Source: Neobacillus bataviensis LMG 21833 (GTDB lineage Bacteria; Bacillota; Bacilli; Bacillales; Cytobacillaceae). From it: 64,000 bases of DNA. The notes beneath the pieces are model-generated. The model was given only the letters and a program-made list of their open reading frames with translations. It had not been told where the DNA came from and did no database searches. The stretch spans positions 62,001-126,000 of the forward strand of contig NZ_AJLS01000055.1 of assembly GCF_000307875.1 (NCBI RefSeq), given 5' to 3'. The stretch's first letter is position 1; every line of letters begins with the position of its first letter. Shown one piece after another: positions 51,010 to 60,589 of this stretch. Both the position numbers and the translations under genes were made by a program.

Positions 51010-51132
51010 TGATTCCCCACCTCTTTTTCTTGAACGACCAAAATTACTTTGATATATCTCTTTTTTATGTTAGCTAAATTATGACCGATTTACAAATGTT
51101 TTTGTTTTATTCACGCTCTTTTCCATTGCTCA

Positions 51133-51161
51133 TTGCCCTAGTACTATTAATTCGCTATAAT
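51133..51161 (+). promoter_or_regulatory. Sigma-A promoter of ypjC
   Basis: TTGCCC (51133-51138), 17-base spacer, TATAAT (51156-51161); ATG of ypjC is 45 bases downstream. Confidence 0.65.
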
Positions 51162-51205
51162 AAAAACCGCCATATGAGAGAAAATATGGCAGAGGAGGAA
51201 GGCTC

Positions 51206-52075
51206 ATGCTATTCGGACTTAAATATAAAAATATCCTGTTTATCCTATTTGGAACAGCGATAATGTCATTTGGCCTTGTTAATTTTAATATGCAAAATAA
51301 GCTTGCCGAAGGCGGATTCACGGGTATTACACTGCTTTTCTATGGATTGTTCAAATGGGATCCATCCTATACAAACTTAATCTTGAATATTCCTGTATTT
51401 TTTATCGGCTGGAAGTTGTTAGGGAGAAATACCTTTTTATATACCATTATCGGAACTGTTGGTGTATCAATCTTTCTATGGATTTTTCAGCGTTACCCAA
51501 TAGATATGCCGCTGCAGCATGATTTAACGTTAGCAGCCTTGTTTGCGGGTGTCTTCACGGGGATTGGCTTAGGTATTATTTTTCGTTTTGGAGGAACCAC
51601 AGGGGGAGTCGATATTATTGCCAGACTCGTCCAAAAATATGCAGGTTGGAACATGGGGAAAACAATGTTTTTATTTGATGCCTGTGTAATTATCCTTTCA
51701 CTCACATACATATCATATAAACAAGCCATGTATACACTTGTTGCTGTTTTTGTCGGCGCAAAAGTTATTGATTTCATGCAGGAGGGCGCATATTCTGCAA
51801 GAGGTGCGATGATTATTTCGGAAAATAATCCCCTAATTGCTGATAAAATTATGGAGGACATGGGACGCGGTGTCACCGCACTACGGGGATATGGTTCCTA
51901 TACAAAGAATGAACGAGATGTTTTATATTGTGTTGTTGCCAAAAACGAATTGATCCGCCTTAAAAACCTAATTACCTCCGTTGACCCGCATGCATTTATA
52001 TCTATCTCGGTTGTACATGATGTTCTCGGCGAAGGATTTACACTTGATGAAAATAAAATGCCAATAAAAGATTAA
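51206..52075 (+). CDS. ypjC: YitT-family membrane protein YpjC (DUF161/DUF2179)
   Basis: 289 residues. Five or six N-terminal membrane spans with FRFGGTTGGVDIIARL are followed by a soluble DUF2179 domain (about 210-289, RGVTALRGYGSYTKNERDV). The transport substrate or ligand is not known. GGAGGAAGG precedes the ATG. It is the only rightward gene between 35 kb and the end of the window. It stands divergent from ypjD and convergent with ypjB. Confidence 0.87.
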   Translation: MLFGLKYKNILFILFGTAIMSFGLVNFNMQNKLAEGGFTGITLLFYGLFKWDPSYTNLILNIPVFFIGWKLLGRNTFLYTIIGTVGVSIFLWIFQRYPIDMPLQHDLTLAALFAGVFTGIGLGIIFRFGGTTGGVDIIARLVQKYAGWNMGKTMFLFDACVIILSLTYISYKQAMYTLVAVFVGAKVIDFMQEGAYSARGAMIISENNPLIADKIMEDMGRGVTALRGYGSYTKNERDVLYCVVAKNELIRLKNLITSVDPHAFISISVVHDVLGEGFTLDENKMPIKD

Positions 52076-52118
52076 AAAGGCAATATCCGCTTTATATTGT
52101 GCGGACATTGCCTTTTTT
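52076..52118. terminator. Bidirectional terminator between ypjC and ypjB
   Basis: AAAGGCAATATCCGC and GCGGACATTGCCTTTTTT form a long stem with one mismatch. Confidence 0.88.
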
Positions 52119-52131
52119 ATCTTCCATCCTA

Positions 52132-52917
52132 TTAGTCTCTTGAGCGATTTTTTTTCTGATTCTTATCACCCTGGTACTTTCTCCAGCCTACGTAAGATAA
52201 TGTCATGATAATAATACTTCCGGTTGAAATGATGACCCACCAAAGCGAAGGGTCAGCTTCATCCTCTTCCATATTGGCAAACAGACTTTTTAAATCTGTG
52301 TCTAGCGCATTCAGCTCAAGTTGGCTTTTTGAATTTGTAATAACCTCGGAACGATATTCATTTATAAAATCAATCCGGGCATCTAATCTTTGAATATTTT
52401 CTACCGGTACATCTATTTTCATACTAGGGTATATAACATTATATAACGATAAAAAGGTGTTAAAGTTTGTATGGAAATGAGCCGTATCACCATTTTCGGC
52501 TGCCTCTTTTGCCTGGTGAAAAGCGGTCATAATTTGTTCTTCCATTTCTGTCCATAAAGGTTGATGACTAGTTGCTAAGGCATCAATAACAAGACGAAAT
52601 TTTGTTAGTTTATTTATTCTTTCCTCATATTTCATGTTGGGGCTAACAGCCGCTTCCATTGCTTCATCATGAGAGGTATGAACAATTCTAACCTCGTCCA
52701 TTGATAGGGGTTTCGTTGTCCCCGTAATACTTGTAAATTGGGCTGAAAAATAATCTAATAATTTTTTTGCATCTTCATATCTTTGAAATTTCACCATTTG
52801 AAGAGCTTCATCGGAGATATCATCCAGCTTCTCCATTGGCGTTTGCTGTTCAGCATTTACAGTTATGGGAGTGAGCATAATGATAATTGCTAAAAAAAAT
52901 AACCATCTGATTTTCAA
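52132..52917 (-). CDS. ypjB: Sporulation-associated membrane protein YpjB
   Basis: 261 residues from TTG 52917: a signal peptide or anchor (KIRWLFFLAIIIMLTPITVN), a helical extracytoplasmic region, and a C-terminal membrane span (WWVIISTGSIIIMTLSYVG) with a basic tail. The layout is that of B. subtilis YpjB, annotated as a sporulation protein. GGGGGGACAGGA precedes the TTG; the upstream frame to 52965 has no site of its own. It follows ypjA by about 60 bases. Confidence 0.82.
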   Translation of the reverse strand: MKIRWLFFLAIIIMLTPITVNAEQQTPMEKLDDISDEALQMVKFQRYEDAKKLLDYFSAQFTSITGTTKPLSMDEVRIVHTSHDEAMEAAVSPNMKYEERINKLTKFRLVIDALATSHQPLWTEMEEQIMTAFHQAKEAAENGDTAHFHTNFNTFLSLYNVIYPSMKIDVPVENIQRLDARIDFINEYRSEVITNSKSQLELNALDTDLKSLFANMEEDEADPSLWWVIISTGSIIIMTLSYVGWRKYQGDKNQKKNRSRD

Positions 52918-52978
52918 TCCTGTCCCCCCTTTCATTACTAATAAAATGTATGTAGGGGTGGACAAGGTTAGACCATCT

Positions 52979-53575
52979 TCAAGTATTTATTTTTAGTTTA
53001 AATCTATTAGGCCTTATAGCAAAATAATAGGCAAGTCCTAGCGAAAGAATGGAAAGCCAGAAGGTAAAATAGCCAATTTGGGCTGTATATTGATCAAGCA
53101 ATGAATAGCTCGGCATCATGAAAAAAACATAATCTATTACATCATTGTGGAGTGTCCATACCGCTGTGATGATTAAATGCCACCATTTAAACCGATAGAA
53201 AGGTGCATATAATAATCCTTGTACTGCCATGGCAAAATGAGAGAAGATTAGCATATATCCCACCAAATCCAGTTCACCTTGAACAAAATAAACAAGAATG
53301 TTCATGACAACGGCCCATATTCCATATTTAAAAAGCGTAACAATCGCAAGTGCTTCCATAAACGGCCAGTTTCTCCGAAGTAAAAAGGCGATTAGAACAA
53401 AAACAAAAAATAAGCTGGCGGTCGGACTGTCGGGTACAAAGGCAAGAAAAATCCCGGGGGTTTCCTTTAGCTGCCACCCGTACCAATAGTACCCATAAAT
53501 AGTTCCGGCAATATTCACAATAAGCAACAGTTTTAAAACAGATCGATTTGCTAAGAAAGGGTAAATTAAGCGCAC
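52979..53575 (-). CDS. ypjA: YpjA membrane protein (DUF1405)
   Basis: 198 residues with about six membrane spans (for example LLLIVNIAGTIYGYYWYGWQ). It is the DUF1405 family, function unknown, conserved after qcrC in Bacillus. GTG 53575 (MRLIYPFLAN) has AGAGGTG five bases upstream; ATG 53596 has no site, so the shorter form is preferred. A terminator separates it from qcrC, but read-through is possible. Confidence 0.82.
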   Translation of the reverse strand: MRLIYPFLANRSVLKLLLIVNIAGTIYGYYWYGWQLKETPGIFLAFVPDSPTASLFFVFVLIAFLLRRNWPFMEALAIVTLFKYGIWAVVMNILVYFVQGELDLVGYMLIFSHFAMAVQGLLYAPFYRFKWWHLIITAVWTLHNDVIDYVFFMMPSYSLLDQYTAQIGYFTFWLSILSLGLAYYFAIRPNRFKLKINT

Positions 53576-53610
53576 CTGCACACCTCTTTTCATCATGGAA
53601 ATTAATATGA

Positions 53611-53643
53611 AAAAAAACTGACGATCTTTTCGTCAGCTTTTTT
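53611..53643 (-). terminator. qcrABC terminator
   Basis: Minus-strand GCTGACGA-AAAG-ATCGTCAGT then TTTTTTTT, directly after the qcrC stop. Confidence 0.88.
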
Positions 53644-53652
53644 GTCATTCAA

Positions 53653-54426
53653 CTATTTACCAAGGCCTGAGATAAATTCAGACAGTTTCTTTAGCTGTTC
53701 GTCATCACCTTTAAAGATTCCCGGTGGCATTTTGCCGCCTTTACCTTCTTTAGCAATCTTCGCCACTTCCTCAGCTGATAAGCCAGTTCCAATCAATGTT
53801 GGAGCCCCAGCACCACCCTGAAAACTATCACCATGGCAGGTTAGACATGTATTATCATTTGCAATTTTGTAGCCATCACTAGTTTTATCGATATCGACTT
53901 TTGCGACAATTTTACCTTGGCGCTCTGCAGCAGCCCAGTCATGTGTTGCAACGGATTGCCAAGTTAAAAATACGGTTGCAGCTAATGCTAAAAGCATAAA
54001 TCCGGTAGCAAGCGGGCGTTTTCTTGCACGGCGTTCAGGTCCATTATCAAGGAATGGTGCTAATAATAAACCTCCAAATGCTAGTCCCGGTATAATCATA
54101 GCTCCGATAACGGTGTATGGTCCCGATGCATACGTATATTTCAATAATTGATACAAGAATAAGAAATACCAGTCTGGTAATGGGATATAGCCTGTATCAG
54201 TTGGATCCGCTATCCTTTCAAGCGGTGCCGGATGTGCCACTGTTAAACTTAAAAAGCCGACAAGAAAAACTGCACCTATCATCCATTCTTTTAAAAGGAA
54301 GTTAGGCCAGAATGCCTCTGTTTTACCAGGGTATTCTGAGTAATCTTTTGGGAGCATTCGTTTGCGTGATTCAGGTGCTGGAACACGCGAGTCACCAACG
54401 AACTTCATACCTTTTCCGCGATGCAT
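53653..54426 (-). CDS. qcrC: Menaquinol:cytochrome c reductase, cytochrome b/c subunit QcrC
   Basis: 257 residues. Three membrane spans correspond to subunit IV of b6f complexes (with PLPDWYFLFLYQLLKY), and a C-terminal cytochrome c domain carries CLTCH and a distal Met in GKMPPG. The fusion is typical of Bacillus QcrC. It passes electrons from QcrA to cytochrome c, which feeds oxidases such as the ba3 enzyme at 7.8-10.1 kb. GGAGGGGGA precedes the ATG. Confidence 0.95.
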   Translation of the reverse strand: MHRGKGMKFVGDSRVPAPESRKRMLPKDYSEYPGKTEAFWPNFLLKEWMIGAVFLVGFLSLTVAHPAPLERIADPTDTGYIPLPDWYFLFLYQLLKYTYASGPYTVIGAMIIPGLAFGGLLLAPFLDNGPERRARKRPLATGFMLLALAATVFLTWQSVATHDWAAAERQGKIVAKVDIDKTSDGYKIANDNTCLTCHGDSFQGGAGAPTLIGTGLSAEEVAKIAKEGKGGKMPPGIFKGDDEQLKKLSEFISGLGK

Positions 54427-54483
54427 TGAGCAATCCCCCTCCTTTTTCCGTAGAGATAAAAAACGTAAAGATAAAAACCGGTT

Positions 54484-55158
54484 TTATAGCGGTCCTGAAA
54501 TACCTTGTCTACGAATCATTATGAAGTGCGCTGCCATTAATCCAAATAAGGCTGCTGGTAAAAAGAACACGTGGATAGCAAAGAAACGGGTTAATGTTTG
54601 TGCCCCTACGATATGTTCATGACCTGCAAGTAATACCTTGACATAGCTGCCAATAAATGGTGTTGCTTCTGCGATTTGCAGACCAACTTTTGTTGCGAAC
54701 AACGCTTTCATATCCCAAGGTAATAAATAACCTGTGAAACCTAATCCCAGCATGACGAAGAAAATTAAAACTCCGACAATCCAGTTCAATTCACGAGGTT
54801 TCTTATAAGCGCCTTGGAAAAAGACGCGTAATGTATGTAAAAACAACATTACAAGTACTAAACTTGCACCCCAGTGATGCATTCCACGTACAATTTGTCC
54901 AAAAGCAACTTCATTTTGAAGATAATAAACAGATTCCCAAGCGTTTTTAATGTCCGGTACATAGTACATTGTTAAGAACATACCGGAAAGAATTTGAATG
55001 ACTGTTACGAAGAATGTCAGACCTCCAAAGCAATATACAAACGCACTAAAATGATGCGCAGGGTTAACATGCTCAGGAACCTCATGGTCTGCGATATCGC
55101 GCCACAAAGGCGTAATATCTAAACGTTCATCTACCCAATCGTAAATTTTGTTTAACAA
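54484..55158 (-). CDS. qcrB: Menaquinol:cytochrome c reductase, cytochrome b subunit QcrB
   Basis: 224 residues, the b6-type half of cytochrome b with four membrane spans. Haem-ligand histidines lie in HHFSAFVYCFGG and RGMHHWGASLVL (first helices) and FLHTLRVFF plus FFAIHVFFLP (last helices). A Cys for covalent haem c(i) is seen near GLTFF/CFGG. It forms the quinol-oxidising core with QcrA and QcrC. It lies three bases after the qcrA stop. Confidence 0.94.
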   Translation of the reverse strand: MLNKIYDWVDERLDITPLWRDIADHEVPEHVNPAHHFSAFVYCFGGLTFFVTVIQILSGMFLTMYYVPDIKNAWESVYYLQNEVAFGQIVRGMHHWGASLVLVMLFLHTLRVFFQGAYKKPRELNWIVGVLIFFVMLGLGFTGYLLPWDMKALFATKVGLQIAEATPFIGSYVKVLLAGHEHIVGAQTLTRFFAIHVFFLPAALFGLMAAHFIMIRRQGISGPL

Positions 55159-55161
55159 TGA

Positions 55162-55671
55162 TTACGCCTCCTTCCGTGGTTCAGCTTTACCTAAGTATAG
55201 GAAACCATCTTTTTCCTTGAATGGATATACATCAAGTGGTGCCAGCGGTGGTGTACCAGCAATGTTTTTACCATTCTTCTCGTACCGGCCATAGTGACAT
55301 GGACAGAAAAATTGACCCGGATGTTCCTTATCGGTATTCCAGTTAACCGTACAGCCTAAATGTTTACATACAGGTGATAGGGCTACAATTTTATCTGACT
55401 TATCATCACGATAAACCCAGGCAGTATTGGTTACTTCTGACTCATACCATGCATCCTTTTGTTTGAAGGTAAAGTCAACTCGAACCGGCTCAGCTGTTAA
55501 GTCTGAAACCTTTTGCTTTGTTGCGATGAAATCACCGCCAGCCTCTGCCTTTAAAACTGGATCTACAGCAAAACGCACCATCGGCATTAACATGCCTGCT
55601 GCCATAAAACCGCCTACACCAGTTAATGTGTAGCTTAAAAATTGACGTCTTGAAACGCGCTCTTTACTCAT
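55162..55671 (-). CDS. qcrA: Menaquinol:cytochrome c reductase, Rieske subunit QcrA
   Basis: 169 residues. The N-terminus (SRRQFLSYTLTGVGGFMAAG) is a Tat-type anchor with twin Arg. The Rieske 2Fe-2S ligands are in CKHLGC and CPCHYG. It is the first gene of qcrABC, with a sigma-A promoter about 75 bases upstream. AGGGGGG precedes the ATG. Confidence 0.95.
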   Translation of the reverse strand: MSKERVSRRQFLSYTLTGVGGFMAAGMLMPMVRFAVDPVLKAEAGGDFIATKQKVSDLTAEPVRVDFTFKQKDAWYESEVTNTAWVYRDDKSDKIVALSPVCKHLGCTVNWNTDKEHPGQFFCPCHYGRYEKNGKNIAGTPPLAPLDVYPFKEKDGFLYLGKAEPRKEA

Positions 55672-55747
55672 GCTTATCCCCCCCTCTTTTCACGAAGTTA
55701 AGTCCAGCGGACAATTAATTAAACACATATAAAACTAGGACATAACA

Positions 55748-55776
55748 ATGATATATCAATCTTCAAGTAAGGTCAA
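55748..55776 (-). promoter_or_regulatory. Sigma-A promoter of qcrABC
   Basis: Minus strand TTGACC (55776-55771), 17-base spacer, TATCAT (55753-55748). Confidence 0.65.
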
Positions 55777-55819
55777 TATCATACTATTTTAAAAACATAT
55801 AATCTGAAGATTTTTACGC

Positions 55820-56278
55820 CTAATCCTGCCATTTTTGTGTGAAGAGGATGAGTAGCTGCTTTACTTGGCTATCAATCATCTCCATTTTCTGGGAATCATT
55901 CATCTGCTCTAGCGGAAGTGATGGAAGCCATATTAACGAACCGCCTAGTTTCTGTTCATGTGTACGCCAATCGAGCTCAGATGTTATGTAAAATATGTGT
56001 TTAAATTCACTTTTGCTAATGTCTTCCTCCCATTGCAACAAATCACTTAATACTTTTTCATGATCACCATTTTTCAGATACGTAAATGGGGGAAATAATA
56101 ATATTCTTCCGGTAAACTGTCTTTCTAGATGGCTTGTTAATAGTGTGATAAATTCAGCGTTTGCGGCTGATTGCTTCATCTCCCCCCCGACTGATACCGA
56201 ATATAATGGTACAACAGCTGTATCCACATACTCCTTAGCATTTATGTATGTCTCTATATCTTTCGGAATCCACTTCAT
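55820..56278 (-). CDS. ypiF: YpiF-family protein (DUF2487)
   Basis: 152 residues from ATG 56278 (MKWIPKDIETYINAKEYVD). It contains TAVVPLYSVSVGGEMKQSA and LLFPPFTYLKN, features of DUF2487, whose function is unknown. The GTG at 56290 is an alternative start; the ribosome site AAAGGA does not decide between them. It lies between ypiB and qcrA as in B. subtilis. It is predicted soluble. Confidence 0.78.
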   Translation of the reverse strand: MKWIPKDIETYINAKEYVDTAVVPLYSVSVGGEMKQSAANAEFITLLTSHLERQFTGRILLFPPFTYLKNGDHEKVLSDLLQWEEDISKSEFKHIFYITSELDWRTHEQKLGGSLIWLPSLPLEQMNDSQKMEMIDSQVKQLLILFTQKWQD

Positions 56279-56351
56279 TTTATGCACCAATCCTTTTTCT
56301 TAGCTAGTCCAATCATATCATTATCTTCAACCATAATAAAAGATAAAGATG

Positions 56352-56386
56352 AAAAAGGAAGTCTGCTTATCGCAAACTCCCTTTTT
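56352..56386 (-). terminator. Terminator after ypiB
   Basis: Minus strand AAAAAGGGAGTTTGC-GATAA-GCAGACTTCCTTTTT, a 15-bp stem with G-U pairs; it overlaps the ypiB stop. Confidence 0.78.
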
Positions 56387-56933
56387 GTTCAGTCACCATT
56401 AGTTTATTTAATTTTTCCGTTAATAGCTGAAAAGCTACTCGGTCTTGTTTATCAAGTGCTTCATCAATTAATTTCAGTAATTTTTCACGGTGAAAACGTT
56501 CGATACTATGCTGCAGCAATTGTTCTGCAATGACTCCATCCTTTTCATTGACCTGTAAATGTTTCGGTACGAATGGATTTTCTTCAAGAACTGCCGCATA
56601 TTGGTGTGCTTGATTGGAGGCATGAAAATTTAATTGAATAAAAATATCCTCATCTCGATTCAGCCGAATGTCATGAAACGATTTCTCAGCATCAGTTGTC
56701 ATGACATTTTCTTTATAAAAGCGAAACGGCACTTTATCGACACAATGCGTTGACATAATCAAACCGCGCGGGCAATACTGTGCTTGCTCAACAAAATGTA
56801 CCTTTTCCATTAGTTGATCGTGGCTCATTAAGTAATTCAGAATCCACACACATTCTCTTCTTTTTAATTGATAATGATTTAAAAACCAGCGTATAAAATC
56901 CTTCTTCTCGTTGACAGAAACAGGGGTTGCCAT
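56367..56933 (-). CDS. ypiB: YpiB (UPF0302, IDEAL domain)
   Basis: 188 residues from ATG 56933 ([20 protein letters not shown]). The UPF0302 core ([19 protein letters not shown]) is followed by a C-terminal IDEAL motif with [20 protein letters not shown]. The family is common in Bacillus, often beside aro and qcr genes; function is unknown. AGGAGGG is eight bases upstream. It follows ypiA by about 40 bases and likely shares its transcript. Confidence 0.85.
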   Translation of the reverse strand: MATPVSVNEKKDFIRWFLNHYQLKRRECVWILNYLMSHDQLMEKVHFVEQAQYCPRGLIMSTHCVDKVPFRFYKENVMTTDAEKSFHDIRLNRDEDIFIQLNFHASNQAHQYAAVLEENPFVPKHLQVNEKDGVIAEQLLQHSIERFHREKLLKLIDEALDKQDRVAFQLLTEKLNKLMVTEQKGSLR

Positions 56934-56975
56934 GATAGTTTCCCTCCTCTGCATAATCAGCTTTTTTTATTTCTA

Positions 56976-58232
56976 CTAATTGGTTAAACGTTCAAGCACA
57001 TCCATATACTCGCCATTCGATGGGTCTGTACTTAGCAGCTGTTTAAAAATTTCGGCGGCGCGGGCCGTCTTTCCTTCTTCAATAAGAAAATATCCGTAAT
57101 CCTGTAAAAAGGCATCATTATTCTTTAAAAAAGTATATGCACTTTCATATTTGTCTAATGCGTAAGAAAATTCTTCAAGTTTATCGTAAGCAAGAGCTAA
57201 GTCCCAAAGAATCTGCGGTTCCGCATCTTCTGTAATATCAAGCTGGGATATTAACTCAATAACATCCTCATATCGTTCTTGCTGAAAAAAGAGCTTATTT
57301 AATGTAATTGCAGCATCGATAAAGCCGGGGTCTAAGGCAAGGGCCTCCCGAATATATTGTACTGCTTCATCCACTCTCCCAAGCTTCAATGCTATTTTCC
57401 CGCCGTAGAAAAATAATTCTTTATTAAATTCATCCTGCCCAATGCCCTCTTTAATTGTCTGGAAACTGTTTTCAAGCTCTTCTTCCCGTTCATAGCTTAG
57501 CGCTAGGTGTAAATAAAGTGAATGATATTCGGGGTCAAGCTCCTTTAACTCAGTGAACTTTTCAATAGCTGTCCGATTGTATCCTGCTTGAAGGGCTGTT
57601 AAGGCATAGCCGAATAGCGTGTTAATCTCTAACTTTTCATCTAGTGCCTGACCATAATAAGTAAGTGCCTCTTCAAAAGCTCCGGAGGCACTTAAAAGAT
57701 CTGCCATCCGTCCATGGATATTAACACCGGCAATTTCGCTTTCCTCTTTTAAAACTAGTTCAAAAGCAGCCATCGCCTTATTAATTTCACCTTGCTCACT
57801 ATAAAGCTCTCCTAAGGCAAAATCAATAATAACCTCATCCGGCAATAATTCTTTCGCTGTTAAAAGCTTTCGTTCACAAACTTCAAAAAGACCTTGGATT
57901 TGATAAAGATCTGCTAATAATAATAATGACTGTCCATAATTTACATCCTGCTCCGAGATCTTTTCTAAGACAAGGATGGCTTCCTCTTCTTCTCCTGCTT
58001 CCACTAATATTTCACCTAACAACACAAGAAGTTCACCCTCTTCAGGGTAACTTTCCAATAGGCTTTCAACTAAGGCCTTCGCTTCCACTAAAAATCCATA
58101 CTGGAATAATTCTTCTCCAAGAAGGAACTTTTCTTCATGATTTCCACTTTTTAATACTTGATTATATTCCTTTAAGGCCTCATTATGTTGACCATTTTCT
58201 AACATATTGATAATTTTATTAACTCGATCCAT
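56976..58232 (-). CDS. ypiA: TPR-repeat protein YpiA
   Basis: 418 residues made almost wholly of about eleven tetratricopeptide repeats (for example PEEGELLVLLGEILVEAGEE, EVIIDFALGELYSEQGEI). No signal peptide or catalytic domain is visible, so it is a cytoplasmic scaffold or binding protein. B. subtilis YpiA is the positional and structural counterpart. It begins the ypiA-ypiB unit. Confidence 0.88.
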   Translation of the reverse strand: MDRVNKIINMLENGQHNEALKEYNQVLKSGNHEEKFLLGEELFQYGFLVEAKALVESLLESYPEEGELLVLLGEILVEAGEEEEAILVLEKISEQDVNYGQSLLLLADLYQIQGLFEVCERKLLTAKELLPDEVIIDFALGELYSEQGEINKAMAAFELVLKEESEIAGVNIHGRMADLLSASGAFEEALTYYGQALDEKLEINTLFGYALTALQAGYNRTAIEKFTELKELDPEYHSLYLHLALSYEREEELENSFQTIKEGIGQDEFNKELFFYGGKIALKLGRVDEAVQYIREALALDPGFIDAAITLNKLFFQQERYEDVIELISQLDITEDAEPQILWDLALAYDKLEEFSYALDKYESAYTFLKNNDAFLQDYGYFLIEEGKTARAAEIFKQLLSTDPSNGEYMDVLERLTN

Positions 58233-58259
58233 TGACTATTACCTCTCGTTCGCCTTGAT

Positions 58260-59168
58260 TTACAAAGAAAAAAAAGCCGGGGTTTTCACCTTAACATGTT
58301 CTCCATTACCAGATTTAAATAAAACCGTATTACCTGCGCGGACAACCTTTCCTTTGTGAACTGTAACTACTAGTCTATCACTATGATAATGAAATAAACT
58401 TACTTCATCAACCTTCTTGATTTCTCTTCCCTTTAAAAATAAGTTATAACTTAATTCAGTACCATTCATAAGGCTGGCTTTCTGCGGGTATAATCCGATT
58501 TTGTTTAATACAGGAATAGACAATGGCTGGCCTTCTTCTATTACCTCATAGAGCGCCGGGATTTTTTCTTTTTGTATGATAGTATTCCATTTCGACAAAA
58601 CGGCCTTCTCTTCCTTCTTTTGTGAACAAGAAATTAATGGAATAAATGGGCTGTTGAATGGGAACATTGCCTCCCTAATCCATCCCCAAGGAATTTTCTC
58701 CAATTCGTTTGGGTCTTTTAGATCAACAAAGATAGCAGGAACCTTTTCTTTTTTACAACTTCTTATTAGTGTTGGGGTAATTAATCGTAATGGAATTTTA
58801 ATCCCAATCATAAAATCAACTGGGCTGCTTATTAATGCCATTTTCATTGCTGTTATTTTTTCCTTTAGTTCATGCTCGTATAAAAGGTCAACATAAGTTA
58901 ACAATGTGGTACATCCTTTTAACAAATAATGATCAATCAAAAAAGTCTTTAAATCTTGAAAAGATCCTTGATGCGGAATTTTTGAGCTTAAAAGGACATA
59001 GGTTGGGGTCATAATATAAGGCTCTACGTTCATCTTTATTAATTGATATCGTTTGAAACCAGCTTGAATGGCAGTTATTCGGTCATCTTTTATTAATAGT
59101 GAACATGTATGAAGCTCTCTGTTTTTAAGGATATTGGCATTTTCAATGATATACAACGGCCCTACCAC
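58260..59168 (-). CDS. Amidohydrolase-like protein without metal ligands, unknown function
   Basis: 302 residues. The overall plan (IIENANIL near the start, a TIM-barrel-like middle, C-terminal KGKVVRAGNTVLF) recalls amidohydrolases. Where active enzymes have a PGFID-HxH motif this protein reads YVLLSSKIPHQGSF, and no later Asp-metal motif is evident, so it may be catalytically inactive. GTG 59168 is the longest start; TTG 59156 is possible. It lies between aroA and ypiA, a position not occupied in B. subtilis. Identification is tentative. Confidence 0.5.
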   Translation of the reverse strand: MVGPLYIIENANILKNRELHTCSLLIKDDRITAIQAGFKRYQLIKMNVEPYIMTPTYVLLSSKIPHQGSFQDLKTFLIDHYLLKGCTTLLTYVDLLYEHELKEKITAMKMALISSPVDFMIGIKIPLRLITPTLIRSCKKEKVPAIFVDLKDPNELEKIPWGWIREAMFPFNSPFIPLISCSQKKEEKAVLSKWNTIIQKEKIPALYEVIEEGQPLSIPVLNKIGLYPQKASLMNGTELSYNLFLKGREIKKVDEVSLFHYHSDRLVVTVHKGKVVRAGNTVLFKSGNGEHVKVKTPAFFSL

Positions 59169-59246
59169 CCTTTTCCTCTTTAAGACAGGCTATGCGGAAA
59201 ATCCGAAAACTATGACATTCAAACAACATCCTATTATTTATTCCAT

Positions 59247-59273
59247 AAAAAAAAGCCGCATTAATATGCAGCT
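59247..59273 (-). terminator. aro operon terminator
   Basis: Minus strand AGCTGCAT-ATTA-ATGCGGCT then eight T, overlapping the aroA end. Confidence 0.85.
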
Positions 59274-59274
59274 T

Positions 59275-60564
59275 TCAGCGGATAAGGTTATTTAAATGGG
59301 CGAAGAAGTTCGGATAAGAAACAGATATGGCTTCTGGTTGTTCCAGTTCAACATTATTCCTGCATAGAAGTGCCGCGATTGATAACATCATACCAATCCG
59401 GTGATCGCCATGACTAGAAACACTGCCCCCATTTAATTGTGTTTTCCCATGGATAACCATTCCATCGTCCGTCGCTTCAATTGAAGCACCTAATTTTCTT
59501 AGTTCATCGACAACAGTATCAATGCGATTTGTTTCTTTTACCTTTAATTCTTCCGCATCTTTAATCACCGTTGTACCTTCAGCTTGTGTTGCCAAAAGGG
59601 CAATAATCGGAATTTCATCAATTAGTTTGGGAATTAAATCCCCTTCAACAACTGTAGCCTTCAGATTGGATGTCTTAATAATCAGGTCACCGACTGGTTC
59701 AAATGAGTGGTCTTCCTTTTGAATAATCTCTAAATCCGCACCCATCTTCTTCATTACCTCGATAATTCCCGTTCGAGTTGGATTAAGTCCGACATTTTTT
59801 AACACAATTTCACTTTCCGGAATAATTGCCCCGGCAACAAGGAAGAAGGCCGCTGAGGATATGTCTCCAGGAACGTGAATGGTGGCACCTGTCAGATTTT
59901 GTCCGCCTTTGACAGTAATCGCTTGGTTATCCTTGTCGATTTCTCCGCCAAATTTTCGAATCATTCTTTCCGTATGATCGCGGGTTTCAGCAGGTTCGAT
60001 AATCGTGCTTTCTCCCTCAGCTTGCAGGGCTGCTAAAATTAATGCAGATTTTACCTGCGCACTAGCTACCGGAAGCTTGTATTGGATCGGAGTTAACTGC
60101 CCTCCCCGGATTGAAATAGGAGTAAAGGCACCGTCTTTCCGCCCGTCAATCTTTGCTCCCATTTTGGCTAATGGACCTGTTACCCTTGTCATAGGCCGTT
60201 TTCCGATTGACTCATCACCCACCAAAGTCGAGAAAAAAGGTCTCCCGGCCAAAATCCCCATTAATAACCGAATAGTTGTTCCGGAATTGCCTACATCCAA
60301 GACTTCGTTCGGTTCTGTTAATCCCTCAAAACCATTACCGATAATCCGGATCTGGTTGTCAGCTTCCTCGATTGTGACCCCAAGCTTCCGAAAGCATGAT
60401 ATCGTACTTAAACAGTCATCACCAGGCAAAAAGTTAGTAATCTTTGTTTCTCCATGTGCGATTGATCCAAACATAACAGATCTATGCGAGATGGATTTAT
60501 CTCCTGGAATCGTTATCTCACCAAATAATCGCTTTATACTAGTTTTCAGTTTTAATGATGCCAT
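59275..60564 (-). CDS. aroA: 5-enolpyruvylshikimate-3-phosphate synthase
   Basis: 429 residues. [15 protein letters not shown] and [16 protein letters not shown] are the substrate-binding signatures; [12 protein letters not shown] and the late [11 protein letters not shown] complete the active site. The [11 protein letters not shown] form of the loop is seen in class II (Gram-positive) enzymes. It is called aroE in B. subtilis. It is the last gene of aroB-aroH-hisC-tyrA-aroA. Confidence 0.96.
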   Translation of the reverse strand: MASLKLKTSIKRLFGEITIPGDKSISHRSVMFGSIAHGETKITNFLPGDDCLSTISCFRKLGVTIEEADNQIRIIGNGFEGLTEPNEVLDVGNSGTTIRLLMGILAGRPFFSTLVGDESIGKRPMTRVTGPLAKMGAKIDGRKDGAFTPISIRGGQLTPIQYKLPVASAQVKSALILAALQAEGESTIIEPAETRDHTERMIRKFGGEIDKDNQAITVKGGQNLTGATIHVPGDISSAAFFLVAGAIIPESEIVLKNVGLNPTRTGIIEVMKKMGADLEIIQKEDHSFEPVGDLIIKTSNLKATVVEGDLIPKLIDEIPIIALLATQAEGTTVIKDAEELKVKETNRIDTVVDELRKLGASIEATDDGMVIHGKTQLNGGSVSSHGDHRIGMMLSIAALLCRNNVELEQPEAISVSYPNFFAHLNNLIR

Positions 60565-60589
60565 TAAAAATCACCTTTTTACAATCATT

